A stretch of 64,000 nt of DNA from assembly GCA_963995525.1 (NCBI GenBank), contig OZ023210.1, forward strand, positions 9,233,603 through 9,297,602, in the 5' to 3' direction. Origin of the DNA: Escarpia spicata (taxonomy: Eukaryota > Annelida > Polychaeta > Sabellida > Siboglinidae). This document shows positions 11,881 through 21,900 of this stretch, piece by piece. The notes beneath the pieces are model-generated. The model ran no database searches, was not told where the DNA came from, and worked only from the letters and a program-made list of their open reading frames with translations. The position numbers and the translations under genes are program-made. Numbering within the stretch: the first letter of the stretch is position 1; every line of letters starts with the position of its first letter.

Positions 11881-12650
11881 ACATTAGCAAAGTGATTTAG
11901 CTTTTGACACTTGTAGCATCTCCTGCCCCAAGCTTTGCACATTCGCCGATCGTCGTGTGGCGGTCCACCACAGCCTGAGCATGCTGGTGCTGCCCCCTTG
12001 TGACGTCTGTACCGCTGCTGACTACTCACGACTGGTCGATCGTCTCGACGTGGCGTCCCTTGGCGATCAGGCGGAAAACGCTTTCTTGGTGGATTGCTAT
12101 CTCTGTGTGCCGCCACCTGGCGACCAAAGCTGAAACCTCCACGTGAAGAGTTGCGCCGCCCCTCGTCATTCGATACGGCGTGGACAGGCCTCGGTACGGT
12201 CGAAAAAGAGTTTCTCATGATTTTCGACTGCTGTAGCGTAGCTTCCAGTGTGCGCCCGAACGTCAGTAACTTCTCTAGCGTGATTGTAGGTTCACTTAAC
12301 CCCTTGTCACGCACTTTTGACATGGCACATTTTTGGATGATTTGCGACTTCACTTCTCTGTCTTTCTCATGGAACTTACAGTTTTTGGCTAGTTGCTGCA
12401 ATCGTGCATTGAATTGGTCCAGCGTCTCTGCGAAATCATCATTTTCTGTCACCCCCACTGCTTCACTCAATTCAAACACTGCCTCACCAGCATAATGAAG
12501 CAACATCGCTCTCATTCTTGTATCGTTCTGAATGTCTTTAGCCACCACAAAGTTCTCAAAGCGCCTCACCCAACGTTCCCAACGATGGCCTGCGCTGTCA
12601 GTCGGCTCCAGCGAAAAATGTGCGACGTCAGCGACAGTTTCCATTTTCAC
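11748..12650 (-). CDS. gag with two zinc knuckles
   Basis: 300 codons. An N-terminal capsid-like region (residues 1-150) is followed by a basic, arginine-rich stretch (about 165-218). Two zinc knuckles come next: C224-C227-H232-C238 (one residue longer than usual) and C245-C248-H253-C258 (standard CX2CX4HX4C). Gag packages the element RNA. The frame is intact, unlike pol. The ATG at 12650 is about 50 bases after the primer-binding site. Confidence 0.85.
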   Translation of the reverse strand: MKMETVADVAHFSLEPTDSAGHRWERWVRRFENFVVAKDIQNDTRMRAMLLHYAGEAVFELSEAVGVTENDDFAETLDQFNARLQQLAKNCKFHEKDREVKSQIIQKCAMSKVRDKGLSEPTITLEKLLTFGRTLEATLQQSKIMRNSFSTVPRPVHAVSNDEGRRNSSRGGFSFGRQVAAHRDSNPPRKRFPPDRQGTPRRDDRPVVSSQQRYRRHKGAAPACSGCGGPPHDDRRMCKAWGRRCYKCQKLNHFANVCNANTQQTHTRNAMTSYVKTHTHLACIMQVPPTPYHRTFAMSR

Positions 12651-12702
12651 ACAGAAATTAGACGTAGTCTAGTTCAAAGTAACTCGTAGAGTTGTCAGTT
12701 TA

Positions 12703-12713
12703 CCTCGTCGCCA
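12703..12713 (-). other. Primer-binding site, tRNA-Ser(GCU)-like
   Basis: Five bases inside the 5' LTR the minus strand reads TGGCGACGAGG. This is complementary to the 3' end (CCTCGTCGCCA) of metazoan tRNA-Ser(GCU) as I recall it. It would prime minus-strand DNA synthesis. The tRNA identity rests on memory of that tRNA's acceptor stem. Confidence 0.7.
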
Positions 12714-12718
12714 ATTAA

Positions 12719-12873
12719 TGTCGTGTACTGGCCGTGGGCTGTGCGTACAGCGACATTATAGAATGAAGATTCTCGTAGAGAAAGTACGAACACGTTTATT
12801 GTGACACATTGAGATGTAAAAGGAAAAGAGGAAACGGGGCATAGTAAACGGTTCCGCGATCAAGGATCTAACA
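12719..12873 (-). repeat. 5' LTR (155 bp)
   Basis: Identical copy of 8265-8419. It should contain the promoter for the minus-strand element. The target duplication ACAAC follows at 12874-12878. Confidence 0.95.
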
Positions 12874-12878
12874 ACAAC

Positions 12879-12998
12879 CGAGTGGCGGAGCCGTTACACA
12901 CACCACACAGGCCGTCGCAACCGCAACACTCATTTCCCGTGTCCACAACCGGGGTTTATCTGCTCGTGCGATGTGGACTCAGCGTGACCAGTACACCA
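12879..12998 (+). pseudogene. Integrase-region fragment, middle part
   Basis: Continues the frame broken at 8264: removing the LTR element plus one copy of its ACAAC duplication makes the frame run through without a shift. It carries the motifs RGLSARAMWTQRDQY (as NRGLSARAMWTQRDQY) typical of this integrase class. It is broken again at 12998/12999 by a small DNA element. Confidence 0.6.
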
Positions 12999-13464
12999 CA
13001 TCCTCGCAAACCAGAGCTGTTTGCCATGCAAAACTAGCCCTGGCAGATCTCCTACGCGAATTGGGGACGTTAGCTGAGTCAAACTGGTAATTGACTTCGC
13101 CACTCGCGACTGCGTCACCCGTGAGAACAGCGCAAATACCTGCCCCAGTTGGAAGACGGATAAACGACTTCTGGGAATACCAACATATAATGGCTCGTTC
13201 GCCCATTAGCATGAGCAGCTGAGCGGTATTGTGTATTCGAATGATTGCTTCTCCTTCCTAAACATTGCATGTAACACGGGCCACGGTTGGTTGAAATTAG
13301 TTTTATTATGACCACCTGACCTGCCGACAACCACTGATCTAGTGAGCGATTTCATAGGCTGAGCTTAAATTTTAAATGAAGAGTTTCGCAAAGCGATCAG
13401 TCAAGGGGTACTGCTGGCTGGCACCGACGTAATCAGCAGCAGAGACCCCTGGCGCGCGAGGATG
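12999..13464. mobile_element. 466-bp non-autonomous DNA element with 8-bp TSD
   Basis: The termini are inverted (CATCCTCGC at the left, GCGAGGATG at the right, with further partial pairing to CCAG). The element is flanked by a perfect 8-bp duplication GTACACCA (12991-12998 and 13465-13472). It interrupts the integrase fragment, and removal with one TSD copy restores that frame. CA...TG ends with 8-bp TSDs fit the hAT or P superfamilies. No transposase coding is present. Confidence 0.8.
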
Positions 13465-13472
13465 GTACACCA

Positions 13473-13680
13473 GCGAACAGATACCAGTGTCTGATCACAA
13501 CCTCATTCTGGGCCAACAAATGCTGCGCGACGGCAATCACAAGCACAGCGAGCTATCGAAGATACCGAGCAGTAAAATGCCAAACTCTGAACCCATGCAT
13601 TGTGGTCGGAGATCTGGTTTATATATATGCCGAACAAAACACTCGCTCGAAACAGATACTTGGTTGTAAGTGTTGATGGT
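13473..13680 (+). pseudogene. Integrase-region fragment, right part
   Basis: Continues the frame after the small element (EQIPVSDHNLILGQQMLRD), then decays. A further piece in another frame reads GDLVYIYAEQN (about 13608-13645), as in the C-terminal part of the same protein class. At least one frameshift separates the two. Non-functional. Confidence 0.55.
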
Positions 13681-13739
13681 ATTTGGATTAATATCCGGCC
13701 GTAAGTTCAGCGGGAATCAACTAAGAGCTACGTCATACA

Positions 13740-14551
13740 GGCATAGGTACTGAGAATGTGCCTGGGGAAGACAGAAGTGACGTGGGTTGGATACCAGTGA
13801 GAGGAATTGGACATCAGGTTGGATGTAAAGGAAATCATGCAAGTGGATGGCATTGTGTATACCTTGGATGAATAGTTATGGCGGATGGGCGTTCAGAAAT
13901 AAAGGTGCAACATCGAATATAAACAGGAGCGTATGCTTGGAGAAAGGCAGAGGGGGTCATGGTGGACACAACAGTCTCGAAAAAGCTGAAAGGGAAAGTG
14001 ATTAGAGCGTAGGTATGTTACACCAATATACCTAAGCTCTATAATGGTTTGGAGAGAGTGGCATTGACAGAACAACAACAACAGCAGCTGCAAGTTTTCT
14101 GAGAATAACTGGGTTCGAAGAATAACAAGAACAAAGAGGGTAGACAAAAGAAGGACGAACGACCTGGGAAAACAGGTTGAAATGCAATGCAGCCTAACCG
14201 TAGGATTATTGAGAAGCCGGAAAAGATGGGCAGACGACTTGACAAGGATGGGTGCAGGAAATATGGCAGACAGCAGAGACGGGACAACATAAAGGACACG
14301 GGAAAAGGGGAAGGCCGCAAGTGAGATTGGAGGACTGCGTGAGGAGGAACATGAGAAGATCGCGGGGTGCTGAAAGATGGAGAGGGAGCTATGAATAAAA
14401 CAAACTTTGGAAAAAATACAGCGGGTGCACGGTTAGGCAATATTGTACCTGACCCTCACCCTTGGGCAGCAAAGAACAAGGAAGAGAGCAACCAACATAC
14501 ATCTTTAAAATGTTGAAGTTGGTTGATCAAGTGGAAGAATAAGCAGAAGAA
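13740..14551 (+). mobile_element. Degraded LINE 3' fragment
   Basis: Broken plus-strand frames contain recognisable C-terminal motifs of a LINE reverse transcriptase protein: LGKTEVTWVG, ENNWVRRI, RSRKRWADDLTRM and GRPQVRLEDCVRRNMRRS. They are interrupted by stops and shifts. The copy ends in AGAAGAAGAAGAAG near 14551, the same 3' terminus as the LINE at 60221-62460. It lies upstream of MCU in the same orientation. Confidence 0.75.
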
Positions 14552-15880
14552 GAAGAAGTTTGCCTAGCCTATCCATTTGACTCTTGTGGCACTGGCATGG
14601 CGTTAACTGAAGCGACAGATAGTGGCGTTACCTGGCGCTTTAATGCGTGATACATGTAAGCCATGATTCCTTGGAAGTCGCAATATGGCGCCACTGGGCT
14701 ACCGGTTGATGTGCGTTTAGGCAGATTAGGGGTGGGTTTTGCGGGTGTGCACATTCTTTAAACAAAATGTCTACAGCACCCCTCCAACCTTTGCCCTTTT
14801 GGGACAATGTTGACACCGAACGTTAAAAACTCTCGCAAAATCTGTAATTATGAAGAATACAGTGAACTGACAACTTGCAAAATGGGGACATGATTGGGGG
14901 AGGAGTACCTTGGCCTGACTTTGGGATAAGTGAAAGTGCTGGGAGGGCTGAGGGAATACCCCCTTTTTGTTAGTTTGTATGTTTGTAAAAACATTATGTC
15001 GAACATGTTTCACCGCTGCGCCGATGTAACTTAATTCAGCTTCTCTCTGCGCTGTCTCGGCTGAACTCGTGACATCGGAAGGGGAGGGGTGTGCTGTTTA
15101 AAATTTCACGCCGCTTACTGGGGGGAGAACCATATGTGTGCCTACCACCCTTTTCACCGTCGCCAAAATTCTCCCATAAACCACAATTTACACCCGCCAT
15201 TGACGCTCGCAAAAATGTCAAACTCGCATTTACTGGGGGCAAAACCATATGTGTCTGCTCCCCAGCGAAATTCGAGTGGTGGCAACTGCTCCCTGCCCCC
15301 TGATACCGCGCCTATGGTTGTGAATGTACAATTAAAATGAACATTGTAGGGCATTTATACACATTATACCTTTTACCTTAACACGAATACATTTATTTTT
15401 AAATAAAACCTACAGACAATTGGTGCAGATAAATAGAAAGTAAAATAAATAAAATGCATAGCTTTTAAATGTCAATAAGTTTGAAATATGTATACAATAA
15501 AATGATAATAAGTTAAACAAGTTAATGAATGTATACGTTATAATAAATAATTAACTAAATGTGTAAAACATAATATAAATTCGCCGTTTTGTAATATGAA
15601 GTGGTTTAACCCAGCTATTCCACATGGGCAGATCCATACATGTGTACAAATTATGCTAGGTACCTTGCTCACTTTACACATTACAAAACAAATATACCAT
15701 ATGCGTTGTCGGTAATTTGTGGCACAGTTAACCAGTTAGTGGACCTATGTGTGTTGACACCGTGCGTTTATAATCCATTTTGAGCGAGTCCCTAGGTAAA
15801 TTGGGGGCGAGGTCTAAAATGTGCTGTAATCTCGTTGTTTGCCGCGACTCAGCTGCGAGATTTACGCGCGAGTTGGCAAG
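14552..15880. other. Upstream region of MCU
   Basis: No gene is recognised. Two diverged copies of a block reading TTACTGGGGG(G/C)..AACCATATGTGT occur at about 15113-15150 and 15229-15265, roughly 115 bases apart, so part of this region is an old repeat. The last 60 bases before the MCU start are GC-richer (several CGCG). I see no clear TATA box. Confidence 0.4.
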
Positions 15881-15889
15881 ATGGCTGCG
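15877..15889 (+). promoter_or_regulatory. TISU/YY1-like element at the MCU start codon
   Basis: The start context CAAGATGGCTGC matches the translation-initiator-of-short-5'-UTR consensus SAASATGGCGGC at all but one position, and overlaps a YY1-type AAGATGGC core. TISU elements are known from housekeeping and mitochondrial-protein genes with very short 5' UTRs. A transcription start only some tens of bases upstream is inferred. Confidence 0.55.
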
Positions 15890-15967
15890 CGGGGTCTGAT
15901 TCGGTTGGGAAGCGTTGTGTTTATAGGCAATTATTGCCACTCCGGGAGAGCGAAACTTTTCAACAAG
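15881..15967 (+). CDS. MCU: MCU exon 1 (coding, 29 codons)
   Basis: Begins [12 protein letters not shown] and ends phase 0 at AACAAG before GTAGGA. It is assigned to MCU because it has a presequence-like composition, a TISU start and a phase compatible with exon 2. The 17.4-kb gap to exon 2 makes it the least certain exon. Confidence 0.75.
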
Positions 15968-18900
15968 GTAGGAACATTTGTAGGACTTAATAACAAATGT
16001 ATGTCGGTGCTCGTTATTCAAGGTCGACACGCATTTTCACTTTCTGAAGCGTTAACAGTAAGGCGGACGCCGGTACTTCTGCGGCGTCACACGTCAATGG
16101 CCTTGTCAACCAACCCTCGGTTTGACGGCGGTGAAACTTTGAACAATTGAAAGCCGCGCACCTGTGTGGAATTTAGAAAAACCTTACAATACATTCATAA
16201 CTTAACAAATGTAGTTTGCTCATGAGCAGTCATGTTGTTGATGTTCACTAACATTGAGGAGTTGGCGTTTGACCGCCTCCGCTGGTGCTGTGTTTGTCAA
16301 CTTTGTGCATGCATGCAAGTTGATGCAGCGGTTCTCCCGATGCAACCAGGTACAGCCAGTGAGCCAGGGTAGCACAGCCAGTATTGACACTAGGCTGCTA
16401 CTACTGGTACTACCAGACCATTGGTATACTGGGCTTATTCACGAGCGTTACACTAATATAAAGTGTCATGCTCATAAAAATCTGAAGAAACAATTGCGAA
16501 AGATATGGTCCTTATTGTAACTCCCTATCTTTGTATCATGTTATGACTTATGCAAATTAATTGTAAGAAAAGGTGCTTTTAATGAAATTCAGTTTGCATA
16601 CGAAAACACACTGCCCCGTGAAAATGTTGTTAAGAGTGTTAAGCATCAGCGTGGTTATAACGACTAAAAACTGATGTTGGAAATGCTGACGTAACTGCCT
16701 TGTGAAGTTCTTCTAAGTCATACAGAGACTAGTGGCTAGATTTTGCGAGATTCAAGCAATTTGGAGTGTGGCAAACAGTGACCCATTGACTATCTATACT
16801 GATGTGTACTGACACCGAATGTACTGTTATCTGTAGGTGTGGCTGTGTAGCATGTTGTTGTGTAATCAGTTTGGACTTTACTTCGACCTAAATGGTTACT
16901 GTACACATAATCTAGTTGTAAACACTGCCCAGGCATTGTATTTCCTGAGACTGAGGTATTTAAAAAGTAATGTCCCTAAGGCCTAAGTAATTTATTGTCG
17001 TATTATTAACGTCCATAAACTTCTAAAGATAAAATAATGAAATGACAGAAGCCTTGATTTTTGTACAAGGAATTATTACTTTAGCCAGCATGCATGTACA
17101 TGTAATTAATGTTTTCAACAGCAATCATTATTACTTTATGCATGCAATGATTGTCAACTCAACTATGTTACCAGATTTCAACACTACCGGGAATACTTTT
17201 TGTACAGAACACTGTATCTTTTTTATTACTGAGCTTTGAATCTAGTGTAATATTAAATTACAATGATGAATTCAACAGTCATGGTTGACATTAGATATTG
17301 CTGTCATGGTGTCAGATGCTGCGAAAAGGTATACACTAATTAGGACAAGTACGCTTATAGAACGAATATGGTATCTCGATTTTCATAAGTATATAAATAC
17401 TTCCTAGCAAGAATTTTGAAGGTTACAAGACTTAGGACCATTATTCAACTTGGCAGTTCCTTTCTGTGGTAGGAATCAATCAGTGACTATCAGAAACAAA
17501 TACATTCCTTGAAGTAAGCGTTTCATTGTAAACATCAGCCATGGAAGCCAACCAAGCCAATAGCAGTCTCCAGCATTGTTAGTAATAAACCATTGAGCCT
17601 GTCAGCAGTCAGAAGCCATAAACTAATTGGAATTTTGTTTGCATTCAGTTTACCATGCTGAGTTGATGTTTCACATCCAGGCACTAAATGGATTTCTGTA
17701 GGGTAATCATTGGAAATCCCCACTACCAGTGAGCTAACAATGACCTACATCCTTCTATAATGGTTCAGCTGCAGAGTAAGTAATAAGATATTTCTGTAAT
17801 ACTCGATGTAAACATTCTGAATAGGTACAATGGCAAGACAGTTAATTCGGTTTGCTTGTTTATTTGTCCGGCACACTTCTGTTGAGACCAGTAAACAAGC
17901 AAATTAGCATGTAAACAGAGAATATAGGCCATGTGACTGTCAGATACATTTGTTGACTTCTATTTTGTGTACATCTTTAGTTTTGTCTTAATTGTTAAAA
18001 TTAAAAGGAACGCAGAGTTCAACCAAGGTTATATAATTTAACCAATTTTTTTTAATTGGCACAAACCTATCGCATGAGTGCATCTCAAGTAAATGTTGCA
18101 TGTGGCACATAGATATTGATTAAACGCACCATAGCAAAAAGTAATCCCACATAAATTGTTGAGAGAAAAATCCCTTCAATTCGTAACGTTAATTTGTAAT
18201 TTGTTTTTGACTAGTTGTGCATGTGGATTAAGCTGACTATGCATCGGCGTTAACTAAGCCAGACCATTGAGTGCAAATTTGTCTGCTAGCTCCAAACAGG
18301 ATCTGTATCTTGTCAGTGTAAGCTGTATCTTTGATTGTGCCCCGTGTTTGATTGGTTGGTTGAGCTGTGTATCATCGTTGACTGATTCGCTATCCAGATT
18401 GCTTGCCTGAATTGTTGTGTGCACTAAGTATGTCGTATGCAAGACTCTTTCCCATGTAGAACAGAACCTGTAATGGGATATTCACTAAAGCCATATTTAA
18501 CTCGGCAGGCTTGACACATCCTGTTTATTGTTATTACAATTACTCAGATATAATATTGGCTATCCTTATTCATGACATTTACTGTAGACAGTGAGATTGG
18601 CATGTGTCCAGGCATGTGAACCTGTGGAACAAAATAGCACACTGCATATTGTGTTCTAGGTTTACTTTTACTTTAAATATTCATATTTCCTATTTGACTG
18701 TAGAAAGTGTAGTCAGCATGTAATTGTACCTTACCACTGATGTTGTTACTAGGAAAACAGTCTGTTATTCCTAGTCATAAGTTACTAGAATGCAATCACC
18801 ACGTTTACTTTTAGAATTATAAATTCTACATTAATTGTTCCATACCACAATTAGGTTAAACCCCTACTGGGTATAGTAATATAAAATGTATTGATTAAAT

Positions 18901-21900
18901 ACAGTGCAGTAAGTTAATATAGTCTGCTTCAAAGTGCTGATTGCTTGGCTGACATATGGTAAATGAATCAACATGTTTGTGATGTTACCTTATGACCTAT
19001 ATCTTCGCAGAACTAGCAGAATTACTGCTTATGTGACAGCCGTTATCTGAATCTATCTTTGCTTTGCCAGCACTGGACAAAACTAAACTGTGTTATGATG
19101 ATAATTACATATTATAGCAGCAGTCATGACTTGATTGTTGGCGGTTTCTATACAATAGTTGACACACATTTATTTCTCTGTGGCTGCATAAAAGGTAGCC
19201 GCAGTAAAATATGATTGCACCAGCCAGCCATTGATGGGGGTAGACTAAATTTATTGAACATAGACAACAGTGAATGTCGGTGTTTACTAATTACTTCGGC
19301 GAGTTTCCTCATAGGTATTCCGGTGTAATATGTTATTCTCGACAACATTCAGTTGCTGTAATTGAAAGAGTCGACCATAATTATGTATTCCTGATTAAAT
19401 CACCTCTTCATGCAAGCTGCAAATTCTTCGTAATTGTCAACATTGTTCAGAGTTGCATAATTATTATAATTTTTCATGACCATGTTTGTTCATAGTTAAT
19501 TTATCAGCTTCTTTGTGGAAACATCAAGTGTCTTTGTACATCAATACGTGAAACTAGCCTAGAAGAGGCGACTTGATTTTGCTGACCCTTTATGCTATAC
19601 TTACCTTGTAGCAATGAATTATTCCACATGATGATTATCTGCAGTAATTAATGACCAGTCATTTCCTTGAAGTAAGATCCTGCTAATCAACGAGAGTTTG
19701 TGTAGCCAGGTCGGCTAGATCAGATGTTCTGAAAAACATTGTGTACATAGTTGAATATTGTAAAATGCTGAAAACTGGATTGGTTCGACAAAACACCGTA
19801 ACTCGACACACTTGCTAAAGAAATATTACAAGACAGCATGAAAGGTGCAAGAAAATGAGGTAGACCACCAACAATTTGGATAGACAACATCAGAAAGAGG
19901 ATATGTTTAAAATAATCTCTGGAACTCTCTAGGGTCAGAGCACAGTTATAAATTAGTTAACCTTTCTGTTCTGTGTTGCTACGTTAAAATATATGAACTA
20001 GAAATTGTGAAATTTACAAGAAACTTGATGTAAACTAAGTGCACAATTGATCAGACATAATAGTGGGTTTAGTGGTAGAATGTAAATATTTGGCTGTGGA
20101 ATAATGCAGTTTTTGAAGAGTTTACTTTGCCATTTTTCTTGACACAACACATAAATGCAGTGTTACGTGGCTATTTTTGTAAACGTATATTTATATGGGC
20201 ATTGTACTTGTTGTAGCTCTCCTTGTTCCCTGTTGTAAAGGGGTGAGGATCAGGTACATTATAGCTGAACCACTCGCTGGGTCTTTTCCTTCCAGAGTTT
20301 TCTGTCCATCGCTCTCTCTCTCTATCTTTCATCCTCCCCTGATCTTCTCATGTCCTTCCTCACGCAGTCCTCCCATCTCAGCTGTGGCCTTCCCCATTTC
20401 CCGAATCAGCTTAGCTCTGTGCCCTCATAGCACAATTTCCCTAGCCAGAAATAATTTTTTGCCAGTTTTGAATTAATCAAAAGTGTGTCTTTTACTGTGT
20501 GAATGACGTGCATGGAAGCCATTCACATTAATCACAGCCATTATTGGCCAGTTTAGTTTTTTCAATGACAAACCAGTGTCATTTTGACCAATTATTTAAT
20601 TAATACTGATCCATTTGAATTGTTTCACCACCAGTTGTGCCAATGGTAGTCATGAATGTTGCCCCCTAGACTTGGAACTATTAATCAGTCTAGTAGCCAG
20701 CTGGTCCCTTCTAGATTCTGCTCTTCTTATCAGTTGTAATTACCAGTCTTGGCCAGTTATCTACCAGTCTTAAAGACAGGCAAACGGGTCTCTGCCTAAG
20801 CCCCTGCTCCTATGACAGGACTGAAGAAGGAATGAGTGAGCTGAATGAAATAATTTTATGAGAGAAGGAAGTCACTGGTATCATCGGAACAGTGACAGGC
20901 ATTGGTTGAATAGCTGGAGAAAAACATCAGTTTCACGTAGAGAGAGTTCTTTAAATGAGAACACAAGACTGGTGTGGTTTAGTGGTCTATTTGGTTTACA
21001 CCATCTGTTTTATCACAGTGTCCCTGGTCTGTCTCCGTTGGTTGTGGTTTCCTGGTTAACAGGTCCGACCGACCATCTTGTCTCCTGGCCATGGGGTTTA
21101 ATAATTCATTCGATGTCATGTGATGCCACTAAACACAGGCTGTTAGGCTGAGCTCAAGCAGCAAATTAGGAGCTGTAAAACAATGAAAGCATGTAAACTC
21201 TTTAGGCTGTCGGTCTGTATTGGTTTATGTGTGTCTGTACTGCTTTTTCGCGCGTGATTATGGCATGTTGTGATTACGCATGGTGGGATAGTTTTGAAAA
21301 AAAGCACGCCGTTGGCATTGTGTGTGTTTGTGTGAATGCGTACTCGCAAGCCAGGGGTGGTAGCTAACTTTTTTACTTCTGGCACTTATCCCATGCTATG
21401 CACGGTAGTTTTCAATTTTTTCCCAATTTCCTGTGCCGTTATTCCTGGAACCAACTCATATTGAAAGAGTAATTCAAGGCAATACTAGGTATCATTATTC
21501 ATCCCACCAGCGATGAGAGGTAATGAACGGCAACTTATATAAAAATGCTGTAATCTGAAATGTAATTAATTGATTGGCTAACAGGCCCAGTGATAACTCC
21601 AACAAGTCGATATGCCTGGGTACTGACACCGATGTAGTCACCAGCGCCCCCTGGTGAGGATGTGTTATTCGAGCAAACTGTTGAGGTAGAATTGTATTTA
21701 TGTAGCTTCGTAGTGGACACATTTTCAGAGACGGATTCTAATTGTTTAGGTTAATTATTTTTAAAAAGTCCATTGATTTCAATCATGATTTAAATTGCCA
21801 ATCCTTATGAAAGCAACTGTTATGAAAGTATGCCATAGATCTGTTAATTCTACTTCATTCCTTACATTTTTAACAAAATATTTTTATCGGTATCATTCAG

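Larger units (their letters stand above)
8265..12873 (-). mobile_element. Complete Ty3/Gypsy-type LTR retrotransposon, 4609 bp
   Basis: Two identical 155-bp LTRs (TGT...ACA) flank an internal region with gag, protease, reverse transcriptase, RNase H and integrase on the minus strand. The insertion is bounded by a perfect 5-bp target duplication, ACAAC (8260-8264 and 12874-12878). A primer-binding site and a polypurine tract sit at the expected places. Domain order (RT before integrase) defines Ty3/Gypsy. The short LTRs, tRNA-Ser-like primer site and the basic 'RRSHRVVKPPDRL' end resemble the mag/SURL lineage, which is an inference. Pol contains an in-frame stop and a frameshift, so this copy cannot make intact Pol. 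Confidence 0.95.

Noticed and set aside
8868..12689. Plus-strand ORFs within the LTR element
   Set aside because: Shadows of the minus-strand gag-pol genes.
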